Assembly (NCBI GenBank): GCA_030616775.1
Contig: JAUWWQ010000001.1
Location: forward strand, 113,419-177,418
From: Planctomycetota bacterium
GTDB lineage: Bacteria > Planctomycetota > Phycisphaerae > UBA1845
Direction: 5' to 3'
Length of the DNA stretch: 64,000 nucleotides
Positions 53,555 to 61,167 of this stretch are shown one piece after another. Position 1 is the stretch's first letter. The number at the start of each line of letters is the position of its first letter. A program made the position numbers and the translations under genes. The notes under the pieces are model-generated. The model worked only from the letters and a program-made list of their open reading frames with translations. It was not told the DNA's origin and searched no databases.

Positions 53555-55497
53555 CACGGCTTGGTGCCCCCCTCCAGTGGTGCTGTTTCGGCATCAGATT
53601 CGATTCGCGCATCTAGAGAGAGTGGGCGTGCGCGAATCGAATTCTCGCTGCGGCTGTATCGGAACGGGTCGTTCTTCCTGCCCTCGCCCGATGCGATCCA
53701 CAAGCTGGTGGATGCGCCGTGCTTCAGGTCGCTCTGAAGCAACCGTTTGCTCGGGCGAGGCACGGAGTCGTCGGGCCAAGCATCGAGTATCTCGTCCGCC
53801 TTGAACCCTGGTTCCGTGGCTGGCAGCAAGTTGCTGATCACTGCTAGGCGGTCCGACTGCCTGGCGTCGGCCTTCGTGCCGATTGTCCGGTATTCGTCAT
53901 CCGTAAGCTCAAGGACTACTTCCGGAGTTGTCTCATCGAATCTTGAGTAGGCCGTTAGCACCCTTCTGCGGTCCTCGCGGTTCTTCGGATTCAGGCGGCG
54001 CAGTTCGATGATGACGTCCACGAAGCCGGGCAGAGCGCCAGATCCGCGAGCCGCCTGCCCTTCCCCGGCGTCACCCTTACGCGGGTGGTGTACGAGTAGC
54101 ACACCTGCGCCAAGCTCGGTGATCGCGTGCAAGGGCTGTAGGGCTGCGATGACTTTAGATGCGTCGTTCTCGTCGGAGACCGGCCAGCACACCGCGACTG
54201 TATCGAACACGATTATTGTGTACCCGTCCCTGCGAACCAATGCGGCCAAGTAGGCAACGAACTCGCGCCACTCCTCCCCGGTCGGTCGCCCGAGGAACGG
54301 TCGGCACAACAACGCGACGTGGTCACCGATGCCCAGATCGTCTCGTCGTCGGGCCCACAGGCCACGGCTCTCCTCGCTTACGACCAGGATTTGCCCCTCG
54401 CTCACCGCCCCAGCCAGATCTCCCCCAGCACCAAAGGCGCGCAGCAAGTGGCTGAGCAGCGTAGTCTTGCCTGCCTTCCACAGACCCGTCAGCAAGGTGA
54501 TGTGGTCCACCGCAAGGTAGCCGTCCCAGAGCCAGGTGATCGAGACACCGTCCCCTAGCTGGGAGAGAGGCACGGGCTCGGGGAATTCGATTCGCGCACG
54601 CTCACTTTCTTTAGGAGCGCGAATCGAATTCTCAGCCGAAACCAGCTCGGGTGTGTGGTCGGCGAGGTGCTCGATGTGCCGCCCAATATCGAGATTCTCG
54701 GTCGAGTCCCGCAGATCAACATAATCCGCCAAATCACCTCCCTCGGGCAGGCCGGGTATGGTCACGAGTCTGACGGTGGCGCGTGGCTTGAGGCCGCCCA
54801 GGATTCCGGCTACCACTTCCACGTACCGCCGACCGGCCGCATCGTTGTCCGGCAGAGCAATGACTTCCTTCCCGGCCAGCGGGAACCAGTCGGTCCGCTG
54901 AGGTGCATTGGCTCCGTGGGCAGACGTTGTAGCTGTTAGCCCAATCTGTTTCGCCGCGTCGGCGCACTTCTCGCCCTCGACTAGACAGACCCGGTGGGCC
55001 TTGGCAAGGTCAAGTAGGCCGTACAGTGGCCACGGCCCTGAGGGGGCGCCAACGACCCATCCGTTGCCGTCGTGGTGGATTGGCCGGTACTCCTTCGATC
55101 CGCTTTGCCTGTCTAATCGGACCACGCGGAAGGCTTCGCGACCGTCGGCATAGCGGTACACCCAAGTGCCCGCCTCAGCACCGCCGAGAGTCCGGCTCAG
55201 GGCCCTTATGGCTGCCTCTGCAGATGGATAGACAGGGCTGGTGCTCCGTAGTCTTGAGGTGGCGGCAGTGGTGCTGTCGGCTTGCGGCCAGAGGCCACGT
55301 TCGCGCAACGCCGACAGCACTGTATCCTGGGGGCATCCAGCATGGCAGTGAACCAGAACGGTCCCGTTCTGCTCGGCGATCGACAAGCTGGGTTCGTGGT
55401 CGTCATGTGCCGGGCAGCGCGCCAGCCACCCGCGGCCGTTGCGTTTTGCCCCAAGTGCGCGGACCAGCGTCGATAGCAGTTCTCCTGGGACAGTCAC
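53554..55497 (-). CDS. Primase (CHC2 zinc + Toprim) fused to RepA-type AAA ATPase, 647 aa
   Basis: GTG 55497 overlaps the upstream stop as GTGA. N-terminal zinc-finger of CHC2 type: GWLARCPAHDDHEPSLSIAE and VLVHCHAGCPQDTVLSAL. A Toprim segment follows (HRVCLVEGEKCADAAKQIG; VIALPDNDAAGRRYVEVV, about 170-235). The AAA/RepA-like ATPase has Walker A LLTGLWKAGKTTLLSHLLRA, then IVFDTVAVCWPV and LLVHHPRKGD (about 325-500). It should unwind and prime DNA for element replication. Two 48-49 bp palindromes are inserted in frame, near residues 289-305 (linker between Toprim and ATPase) and 618-634 (C-terminus). Confidence 0.88.
   Translation of the reverse strand: MTVPGELLSTLVRALGAKRNGRGWLARCPAHDDHEPSLSIAEQNGTVLVHCHAGCPQDTVLSALRERGLWPQADSTTAATSRLRSTSPVYPSAEAAIRALSRTLGGAEAGTWVYRYADGREAFRVVRLDRQSGSKEYRPIHHDGNGWVVGAPSGPWPLYGLLDLAKAHRVCLVEGEKCADAAKQIGLTATTSAHGANAPQRTDWFPLAGKEVIALPDNDAAGRRYVEVVAGILGGLKPRATVRLVTIPGLPEGGDLADYVDLRDSTENLDIGRHIEHLADHTPELVSAENSIRAPKESERARIEFPEPVPLSQLGDGVSITWLWDGYLAVDHITLLTGLWKAGKTTLLSHLLRAFGAGGDLAGAVSEGQILVVSEESRGLWARRRDDLGIGDHVALLCRPFLGRPTGEEWREFVAYLAALVRRDGYTIIVFDTVAVCWPVSDENDASKVIAALQPLHAITELGAGVLLVHHPRKGDAGEGQAARGSGALPGFVDVIIELRRLNPKNREDRRRVLTAYSRFDETTPEVVLELTDDEYRTIGTKADARQSDRLAVISNLLPATEPGFKADEILDAWPDDSVPRPSKRLLQSDLKHGASTSLWIASGEGRKNDPFRYSRSENSIRARPLSLDARIESDAETAPLEGGTKP
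53597..53644. repeat. In-frame palindromic element, copy 1 (3' end of primase gene)
   Basis: Arms GATTCGATTCGCGCA (53597-53611) and TGCGCGAATCGAATTC (53629-53644) pair with one bulged base around a 17-bp core. It encodes ENSIRARPLSLDARIE. It matches copy 2 as its reverse complement with about three core differences. Confidence 0.75.
54583..54631. repeat. In-frame palindromic element, copy 2 (middle of primase gene)
   Basis: Perfect 15-bp arms GAATTCGATTCGCGC (54583-54597) and GCGCGAATCGAATTC (54617-54631). It encodes ENSIRAPKESERARIEF in the linker between the Toprim and ATPase domains. It is inverted relative to copy 1. Confidence 0.75.
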
Positions 55498-56624
55498 GGC
55501 TCACCTGCCTTATCGGGGCCGTTACCCGAGATTGGGCCCACTTCGGCCCCCCAGCAGGTCCAGCCCTCGCGCTGGCCGCGGGCGAAGACTTCGAGATAGG
55601 GTCCCGGACTGCAGGATTCGACGAGTCCGTAAAACTCGAGCGGTTTGCTGGAATGGCCGTGCGGTCCGCGCGGCGCTTGGAACCAGGTGCCGACATCCTG
55701 ACGCCTGAGGGGCTGCGAACCCTTGACGCCGAACATGATGTGCTCTGTACTGCCGCGGAAGTAAGCACCCATACCATAATGGGCCTTGCACCACGTGAGC
55801 ATTGTCGAATACCTGAATCCCCAGCCCTCAAGGAGTGACTTGCCGCCAAATACCGTGCGGTTCGTGACCCACAAGTAAATGTGGCAATCCTCATCGGCGT
55901 AGTCACCAATAGGCAATCGCGCGATTTCGTCCAAAGGCATCGTGGCGTAGAGTGGGCTAGCGCGGCCATACAGGCCCTCGTCTTCTCCGTCACCCTCATC
56001 ATGGGGCCAGGGCGGATCGATCGTGATCGCTGCGAACTTCGCCTCGCCGAGCGCCTGTTCCAAGGTGCACGCAGAATCAACAAGCCTCTGATTCTCATCA
56101 CGTCGCGCGTGCCGCACCTGCTCCTTCTGCTCGCGGCGGACCTGCTGCAAGGTTGCGTCACCTTCGTGAATCCTGCGTTGCTCCTCCGCCGACAAGGCCG
56201 CATAGGCGTCCGCCTGGGCAAGACGCCATTCGGCCGTCTTCGGGTCGACGCCCAACTCTCCCGCAACATCCCTAATTGTTAGGGAAGTACTGTCGTTCCT
56301 CGCACCCCGCCCGCGGCGGACGCCGCGTAGGGCGAGCAGTTGGCTGAACACGTTGCCCCACCGAATGGGATCCAAATGCCGGCGCGCCAAGTTGATTTTC
56401 AGGACGTGTTCCCGCTTGTCCTCTTCGCAGTCGAACTGACGGACGATCGTCTCATACGGGATACCCAAGCGGCCCGCGATCTGGGCCCGGTGGTGCCCGT
56501 CGAGGATATTCCCGGTTTCATCGACTTCCACTGGTACTAGGACGCCCCGCTGCTGGATGTCAGCCTCCAGGGCCGCGTACTCCTCTGGGCGGAGTTTTCC
56601 AAGCAGCTGGTATCTCTCAGCCAT
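55494..56624 (-). CDS. ParB-N domain fused to MT-A70-family adenine DNA methyltransferase, 376 aa
   Basis: ATG 56624 is fixed by AAGGAGG seven bases upstream. Residues 1-95 are a ParB/Srx-like domain (LRPEEYAALEADIQQRGVLV, GNILDGHHRAQIAGRLG). A helical KorB-like stretch follows (TIRDVAGELGVDPKTAEWRLAQ), then an MT-A70 methyltransferase with motif IV as DPPW (AAITIDPPWPHDEGDG), HIYLWVTNRTVFGGKSLLEGW and LTWCKAHYGMGAYFRGSTE. It probably makes N6-methyladenine in the element's DNA, with the ParB part as recognition module. No restriction gene is adjacent, so protection or regulation is likelier than a classical R-M system. Confidence 0.87.
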   Translation of the reverse strand: MAERYQLLGKLRPEEYAALEADIQQRGVLVPVEVDETGNILDGHHRAQIAGRLGIPYETIVRQFDCEEDKREHVLKINLARRHLDPIRWGNVFSQLLALRGVRRGRGARNDSTSLTIRDVAGELGVDPKTAEWRLAQADAYAALSAEEQRRIHEGDATLQQVRREQKEQVRHARRDENQRLVDSACTLEQALGEAKFAAITIDPPWPHDEGDGEDEGLYGRASPLYATMPLDEIARLPIGDYADEDCHIYLWVTNRTVFGGKSLLEGWGFRYSTMLTWCKAHYGMGAYFRGSTEHIMFGVKGSQPLRRQDVGTWFQAPRGPHGHSSKPLEFYGLVESCSPGPYLEVFARGQREGWTCWGAEVGPISGNGPDKAGEP

Positions 56625-56844
56625 TGGCCGCCTCCTTAGTCCTCCGACGGGCGTCAATGGCATTCAACTCGTGGCGGACCATCGCCACTACGTCCCGGCC
56701 GAACAGTCTGAGAGTGCCGGCGCGTGCAGCCGGGCGGATATGCGGGCGCGTGGCCAGCACATGCAGCACACGGTGGAGCGGCTCGTCCAGCTCCGTTGCA
56801 ATCACTCCGGGAGTAATTAACTTGGGAGCGGATTCAGTTGCCAT
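56617..56844 (-). CDS. Small HTH-like DNA-binding protein, 75 aa
   Basis: ATG 56844. The sequence LITPGVIATELDEPLHRVLH, then IRPAARAGTLRLFGRDVVAM, resembles an excisionase/MerR-type winged helix where a wing (AGTLRLFG) is followed by a helix. It overlaps the ParB-MT gene by 8 bp, so they are co-translated. Palindromic operator-like sites lie upstream at 56900-56967, fitting a self-regulating repressor or replication regulator. Only fold-level similarity is claimed. Confidence 0.55.
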   Translation of the reverse strand: MATESAPKLITPGVIATELDEPLHRVLHVLATRPHIRPAARAGTLRLFGRDVVAMVRHELNAIDARRRTKEAANG

Positions 56845-56866
56845 CACGTAAACACCTCAACTTCAT

Positions 56867-56967
56867 GAGGGCATCATTGCCCTCTGAAAGAAGGCAAGTG
56901 TTCACGTGAACGGCTAAATGATGCGGGTTTCGGTGGGATTTTCGGGGGTGTGCGCGTTCATGAACGC
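56867..56967. promoter_or_regulatory. Operator-like palindrome cluster upstream of the small HTH gene
   Basis: Between the hypothetical gene's stop and the HTH gene: hairpin GAGGGCA-TCAT-TGCCCTC (56867-56884), perfect palindrome GTTCACGTGAAC (56900-56911) and perfect palindrome GCGTTCATGAACGC (56954-56967). GTTCA/TGAAC half sites recur in both palindromes and again just after. Symmetry and spacing suggest binding sites for a dimeric regulator. Confidence 0.55.
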
Positions 56968-57984
56968 TTACCGTGAACGCGCGCGCTGGCAGGCCCGGCG
57001 CTGGTCAGCCCGCACGTCTGACTCCTGCTCGGCGATTAGCTCGTTCAGTACGGCCTGCCGTTGCGGGTCAACCTCGGTCTGTTGTGCTGTATCGTCCACG
57101 GTGACGCCGGTCAGCGCGGTCTCCCGGGGCTTGCCCGTCCGCTCGGCTTCGTGCTCCGCCTTGCGTGCTTTGAGAAACGTCGAGTCTTTGATCGCGTTGC
57201 TAACGCTGGAAGGTGAGCATTTGAGACTCCGCGCTAATGGCCTTAGGCCGTGGTAGCCGTGCCGCCTGACAACCTGCTCGGCCCTCTTGCGCAACTCTTC
57301 TCGGGTTGTGCCGGGCTTGCCAGCACCCTTCCCGCGGCGTCTGCCGTTTAAGCCACACAGCAGAATGTCGATCCCATACACGGACGCCATGAACACATCA
57401 CTAAGCTCACTACAAAAGTAGTCTGGCAGCTCCTGGGCCCATTTGTGAAAGGGCTCATGGGAGTGACCAAACATCTCGCTGATCGCCCTTAGCTGCGCAG
57501 TGTCGTACGGGAAAGTCGTACAGCCGGTACGTTTGCGGTCCCATATCAGTTTCGTGGTCTTGAGAGGAGATCCAGGCCGTCGTTGCCACCCCAGCTCAAA
57601 CAGCGTCCAAAGCCACCGGGTGCGGTCGGTTCTCACAGAGAGCGTTTCTCTGGGAAATCGTTGGCCAGCGGGGGGAGACTGGCCCAACAGCGCCCGGCCG
57701 GCATCGTTCGCCGACCTCCAAAACAAGTACACACCGGCAGGCTCGCCGATGTAGTACTCGCGTCGCCACGTACAACGTTCGGGAGTGTCTGCTTGCTCGT
57801 AGGCCGCAAAGCCCCCGTTGACAAACCTGCCCTCAGGGGCTTCTCGTGGGGTTTCCGCCAGCCTGTCGCGTTGGCCGGGGCCAGCATGAATGAGCACACA
57901 GCGCACGCCGGTGTATTGCTGTGCACCCGATTCAAATCGGCTTCGCAGTGTGCTCAGTGTAGTCCGCCAAAGCTCGTTCGACAT
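56968..57984 (-). CDS. Hypothetical protein with C-terminal HTH-like region, 338 aa
   Basis: ATG 57984 is preceded by GGGAG at nine bases. I do not recognise the family. The N-terminal ~200 residues are aromatic and Cys-poor (RCTWRREYYIGEPAGVYLFW; RTRWLWTLFELGWQRRP). A basic segment (LNGRRRGKGAGKPGTTREEL) leads to RPLARSLKCSPSSVSNAIKD, which looks like a helix-turn-helix. The C-terminus is polar. Position in the element suggests a regulatory or replication accessory protein. Confidence 0.6.
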   Translation of the reverse strand: MSNELWRTTLSTLRSRFESGAQQYTGVRCVLIHAGPGQRDRLAETPREAPEGRFVNGGFAAYEQADTPERCTWRREYYIGEPAGVYLFWRSANDAGRALLGQSPPAGQRFPRETLSVRTDRTRWLWTLFELGWQRRPGSPLKTTKLIWDRKRTGCTTFPYDTAQLRAISEMFGHSHEPFHKWAQELPDYFCSELSDVFMASVYGIDILLCGLNGRRRGKGAGKPGTTREELRKRAEQVVRRHGYHGLRPLARSLKCSPSSVSNAIKDSTFLKARKAEHEAERTGKPRETALTGVTVDDTAQQTEVDPQRQAVLNELIAEQESDVRADQRRACQRARSR

Positions 57985-58110
57985 ATGTACTTACTCCCAC
58001 TGGGAGGCGCTGAGCGGGTTCGCGAGTAGAGCGAGTTGCATCCCGTCTGATTGGCGAGCATCAGCCGCGTTCCTGGCTACTGTGTCGGTCTCCTCAGCGT
58101 ATCGTTGGAT

Positions 58111-59202
58111 CTAAACCCACTCAAGGCGGAGCTTCAATCGGTTAAAGCGGTTGTAACCGATGATTCCTTGCCGCTGGAGCCGGCCAACCACGATCCCCGG
58201 CGCTATGCCAACTGATTTGGCAAACTCCTCGATCGCTGCCCAGCTCCTGAGCCGGTTCAATTCTGCGGCCCGCTGTGGTGGGATCAGATAGTCCGCCGCA
58301 AAGCGGTCCGCTCTCTTATCTCGCTCGTCGCTGGACTTACCATTGTCGATGAACACCTGTTTCTTGCCATCATTGAGGATATGACCCGCCTCGTGGAAGA
58401 ACGAGAACCAGAACTGATCGTTGCTCTTGTAGCGCAGGCTGAGCAGAATCATGGCCTTGTTCGGCGTTAGCCATTGTGTTGCTCCGCTTGCTGGGGCGCC
58501 CCTGATTTCCGGCACAAGGACAACAGCCACGCCAGCAGCGGCACATAGCTTCTTCATTTCAGGCACGAACGCTTCCGGCAGCTCAATAGTCAGGCACCGG
58601 ATTTCAGCCAGAGCCACCCTGAACTTACTCTTATCGAACGGCTGGTACTTTGTTACCTGGGCTTCCAATTCACCCAGGCGCAGCCACGTGGCCATGGCTC
58701 CGGGCAGACCTTTGAATGCCGGCGACTTGCGCAAGGAAAACTTCGGGCTACCCCAAAGCCCTTTCCAAGCGCTCACGCTGGCTACACCGAAGAAACGCAG
58801 GACTTCCCGCAGCAGCAGCGCCTTATCTCGGTGCCTCTCGATCTTCCCTCGCTTGATGAGCTCTGCCGTGGGAATCCCCTTAAGCCATGCAAGATCCTTC
58901 TCCAGCCGCTTCTTCTCCTCCAGCCGAACCAACTGCTCCCTGTAGTTGCTCTCGAGGTTGTTCCACATTCGCGCGGATACTCCCGTGACCCGTTCCAGGA
59001 GGTTCGCCGTGTCGTAGGTTATGGGTGCCTTGCCTTTCATCATCAGGTTGACGTGTTTGGCTGATAGCCCTGTACGGGTTGCCAGCTCGCGTTGATCCAT
59101 ACCCAGGGCATCGATGGTCTCTTCGAGTGTCCGGCCGGGAGCGACGGCGTAATCCGGTTCGAACGGGTATCGTTTTGCGCTCCCCGTCCTTGTGTTGCCC
59201 AT
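58111..59202 (-). CDS. higA: HigA-type antitoxin fused to ImmA/IrrE metallopeptidase, 363 aa
   Basis: ATG 59202. The N-terminal XRE HTH (APGRTLEETIDALGMDQREL, TGLSAKHVNLMMKGKAPITY) is of the HigA type. The C-terminal region has the zinc-peptidase motif H-E-x-x-H in FWFSFFHEAGHILNDGK with DERDKRADRFAADYLIPP, as in ImmA/IrrE. The antitoxin half should bind and repress; the peptidase half might cleave a repressor or regulate antitoxin turnover. The toxin gene ends 10 bp upstream. Confidence 0.87.
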   Translation of the reverse strand: MGNTRTGSAKRYPFEPDYAVAPGRTLEETIDALGMDQRELATRTGLSAKHVNLMMKGKAPITYDTANLLERVTGVSARMWNNLESNYREQLVRLEEKKRLEKDLAWLKGIPTAELIKRGKIERHRDKALLLREVLRFFGVASVSAWKGLWGSPKFSLRKSPAFKGLPGAMATWLRLGELEAQVTKYQPFDKSKFRVALAEIRCLTIELPEAFVPEMKKLCAAAGVAVVLVPEIRGAPASGATQWLTPNKAMILLSLRYKSNDQFWFSFFHEAGHILNDGKKQVFIDNGKSSDERDKRADRFAADYLIPPQRAAELNRLRSWAAIEEFAKSVGIAPGIVVGRLQRQGIIGYNRFNRLKLRLEWV

Positions 59203-59212
59203 GATTACCTCC

Positions 59213-59554
59213 TCATCGGCCGTGATAGTCCACGACCTCGATCACGAGGACGCGGGTCACTTTCGTCCAGTCCAGCCCGCCATCTGGCTTGGCGGGCACG
59301 GGATCATGATCAGCCCGGAAGATCAGCCGCTTAGGATGAACCAAGTCAACGGCCAGTTGCCCCTTCCGGGCTCCGGAAAGCTCATGGCAGCGGGCAGCAG
59401 GCAGTTGCCTGACGTCATCGAGGGTGTCGGCGGCTGTGAGTTCGCTCAACCGCTGCTGGAGAATCCTGGCCATCCGGGGACCGTACTTTGCCTGCATCTC
59501 CTTGGGCGAGTTGCAGATCTTCTGCATCTTCCATGATGAGAAGCTTACCTCCAT
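59213..59554 (-). CDS. higB: HigB/RelE-family toxin, 113 aa
   Basis: ATG 59554. The sequence matches the plasmid-maintenance killer (HigB) family: RILQQRLSELTAADTLDDVR, ARCHELSGARKGQLAVDLVH, and RLIFRADHDP where the catalytic basic residues lie. Such toxins are ribosome-dependent or free mRNA endonucleases. Toxin-first order and 10-bp spacing to the HTH-ImmA gene are those of higBA modules, which stabilise mobile elements. Confidence 0.85.
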   Translation of the reverse strand: MEVSFSSWKMQKICNSPKEMQAKYGPRMARILQQRLSELTAADTLDDVRQLPAARCHELSGARKGQLAVDLVHPKRLIFRADHDPVPAKPDGGLDWTKVTRVLVIEVVDYHGR

Positions 59555-59574
59555 GGTCCAAGTTCCGCCATTAT

Positions 59575-59603
59575 AATATACGAGCTTGGTAAACCTTTTT
59601 CAA
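59575..59603 (-). promoter_or_regulatory. Promoter of the higBA module
   Basis: Minus strand: TTGAAA (59603-59598), 17-bp spacer, TATATT (59580-59575), a good sigma70 match, about 20 bp from ATG 59554. An overlapping TATAAT at 59575-59570 may be used instead. The symmetric AT-rich stretch is a likely operator for the antitoxin. Confidence 0.6.
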
Positions 59604-59669
59604 GGACTTTCTGGCGGGAGGTCCATCTGGGTCCAGCTCGGCATCGGCCCTGGTGGTTGAAGCACCCTA

Positions 59670-59983
59670 CTACGGTCGGGCCGGCGGGGCATGGCCTTCG
59701 CGCGGCGCGTAAACGAGATAGGAGACGGCCAAGTCAATGTCGACGTCGGGGTAGCCTTTCTGCGAGCTTTTGCTCTTCGGTACTTTCTTCTCCTTGCGCA
59801 GCACGCCGTGCCTCGTCGTTGCCTTGGGACTGCTGGCTCTTGGCCGCACTTCGTACAGAGTCTGTGCTTGCCGCGCAGCGCCGGCTTCTTGACCTCAGCC
59901 GCCATCCAGCACCTGTGGCATACCTTGCACTACGACCTGTCTCTCTGTCTCTGAATTGCAGGGGCGCAGCGCACACAATGCAT
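59670..59983 (-). pseudogene. Decayed small zinc-finger protein gene (amber codon and frameshift)
   Basis: From ATG 59983 the frame reads MHCVRCAPAIQRQRDRS, a TAG at 59932-59930, then CKVCHRCWMAAEVKKPALRG and KHRLCTKCGQEPAV. Paired cysteines (CVRC, CKVCHRC, CTKC) look like a zinc-binding domain continuing across the TAG. Near 59820 the plausible coding frame shifts to one that reads PKATTRHGVLRKEKVPKSKS, then QKGYPDVDIDLAVSYLVYAP, ending at TAG 59672-59670. Either lesion would break the protein, so I call a pseudogene. Family unknown. Confidence 0.4.
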
Positions 59984-60277
59984 ACAGGGGAAAATCCTGG
60001 AGATCCTGTTTTTCTTGATGGAGCACGTGCCGGCAAACCTCGTCGCCATCGTGTGCACGGGGTTTGGCGTATCGGGCGATGGCGTCGAGGAAGTGCATAT
60101 TCCCTTGGATTAAAAGGTGGCTCTTGGCGAGTCGCGTCTTCGGGGCAGATTTCATCGCCGTGGCTGACAAGGGCCAGCAGCTTCGCGACAGGATTCGGCG
60201 AAGGCCCACGCTCGGAGACTGCCGGTGAGAACGAAATGGCTGGGAGCCATGCGGACGCTCAGGCGGCAACAGGTCGG

Positions 60278-60317
60278 CCCAGATTCACGCATAGCCGCAT
60301 GTTGGCGCGAATCTGGG
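60278..60317. repeat. Imperfect inverted repeat
   Basis: CCCAGATTCACGC (60278-60290) pairs with GCGCGAATCTGGG (60305-60317) with one mismatch around a 14-base loop. The AGATTCRCGC arm recalls the elements in the primase gene but is not the same sequence. Confidence 0.5.
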
Positions 60318-60397
60318 CAAGATAGCCGGGGCGTCCTGACAAGGGAGACGTATAGGTGTCACACCACTGAATTTTTGAGTTTTCCCCCCGCCCCTCA

Positions 60398-60425
60398 TTG
60401 ACAACGCCCGTAACGTTACCATAGT
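60398..60425 (+). promoter_or_regulatory. Promoter with an internal palindromic operator
   Basis: TTGACA (60398-60403) and CATAGT (60420-60425) are 16 bp apart. The spacer contains the perfect palindrome GTAACGTTAC (60410-60419). This is a classical repressor-controlled layout, but no strong gene follows. Confidence 0.4.
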
Positions 60426-61111
60426 GTGACTTTCACTTGTTTGATGCGTCAGTTTAGGCAGGCGCACCGGGCGCGAGAGGAACTTGACGCCCAACAATTC
60501 AGGCGTCAAGTCGGGCCGGAACCTGCTGCACACCGCTATAACTGGCAGCTACTCATGAAGGAACTGGTTGTGCGCGGTGGCTGGAGAACGCGGATATCTT
60601 CGCTCGGACGCGAAGTTGGCTGCGCTCGGACGGCCCTGTTAACGCATGTACTTGCAATGATAACGCTGGGTTCAACCGATCGGCAGACGGGTTCGTTGCT
60701 CGCGCTCCCCGCCCGAGATAATTCGTCGAAAACTGTGAGCGCTAAACCTTCGGCCTGCGTTATAGATAGAGGGCGAGTTGTGCGCGTTCGAAAAACAACG
60801 ACCCGGATAACAGAAAAGGAGGGGTGACTAAGGGAGCATAGAAAAAAGCGAGGACGAGCCGGTACTTCGTGGGTAACGTCACACCGGCCCGCCCCGAGTG
60901 TCATGGCGGCGGGCGCGAGAAGCGCCCGTCGCCCGACCCTTTCAGTCTAGTCTCCCCATCCCTGAGAGTCAACAAGAAGGCGTGCCACCGGGGACGGTGA
61001 TTGAACCGCGCGCAGCCGAGGTTCGCCGTATACGTGGTACGCGATGTTGAGCGGGTGCTGCAAGCGCAATTATCGGGTGTGCGGCAGGTAGGACGTGAGG
61101 GTAAACGCAGT

Positions 61112-61141
61112 TTGTTACGGCTGACTGAATTGGAGTATGGT
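61112..61141 (+). promoter_or_regulatory. Candidate promoter of the beta-helix exoprotein gene
   Basis: TTGTTA (61112-61117) and TATGGT (61136-61141), 18 bp apart, about 26 bp before the start codon. AAAGGA follows as the ribosome binding site. Weak-to-moderate match. Confidence 0.3.
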
Positions 61142-61167
61142 CAAGATTGAATGAAAGGAACACTGCC

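Larger units (their letters stand above)
51736..59983. mobile_element. Integrative element next to tRNA-Val (phage-satellite or plasmid-like)
   Basis: Eight genes from the integrase to the toxin run on the minus strand toward the tRNA: integrase, excisionase-like HTH, primase/ATPase, ParB-MT-A70, HTH, hypothetical, HigA-ImmA and HigB, several with overlapping starts. No capsid, terminase or conjugation genes are seen, so it is not a complete phage or ICE. The left end should be the tRNA 3' end. I found no second copy of CAGGTTCAAGTCCTGT to mark the right end, so the limit near 60 kb is approximate. Confidence 0.6.
59984..61167. other. Long gene-poor region at the right border of the element
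   Basis: About 1.18 kb. It holds the inverted repeat at 60278-60317, the promoter/operator at 60398-60425, a GGGCGC-GAGAA-GCGCCC hairpin (60911-60927) and a longer GCCGGT/ACCGGC inverted repeat around 60859-60890. No tRNA or second attachment site was found. A plus-strand ORF at 60426-60827 was considered and rejected. Confidence 0.45.

Noticed and set aside
59895..60269. Minus-strand frame reading LLIQGNMHFLDAIARYAKPR, which recalls sigma70 region 2
   Set aside because: Only one short stretch is suggestive and no region 4 or continuing domain follows; too weak to call a sigma factor remnant.
60426..60827. A 133-codon plus-strand ORF directly after a promoter with an operator-like palindrome
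   Set aside because: No ribosome binding site, no recognisable domain and basic low-information composition. The promoter is kept as a feature but the ORF is not.
59984..61167. Right attachment site (duplicate of the tRNA-Val 3' end)
   Set aside because: No copy of the T-arm/acceptor sequence was found by eye, only a trivial GGGCGAT match near 60074.
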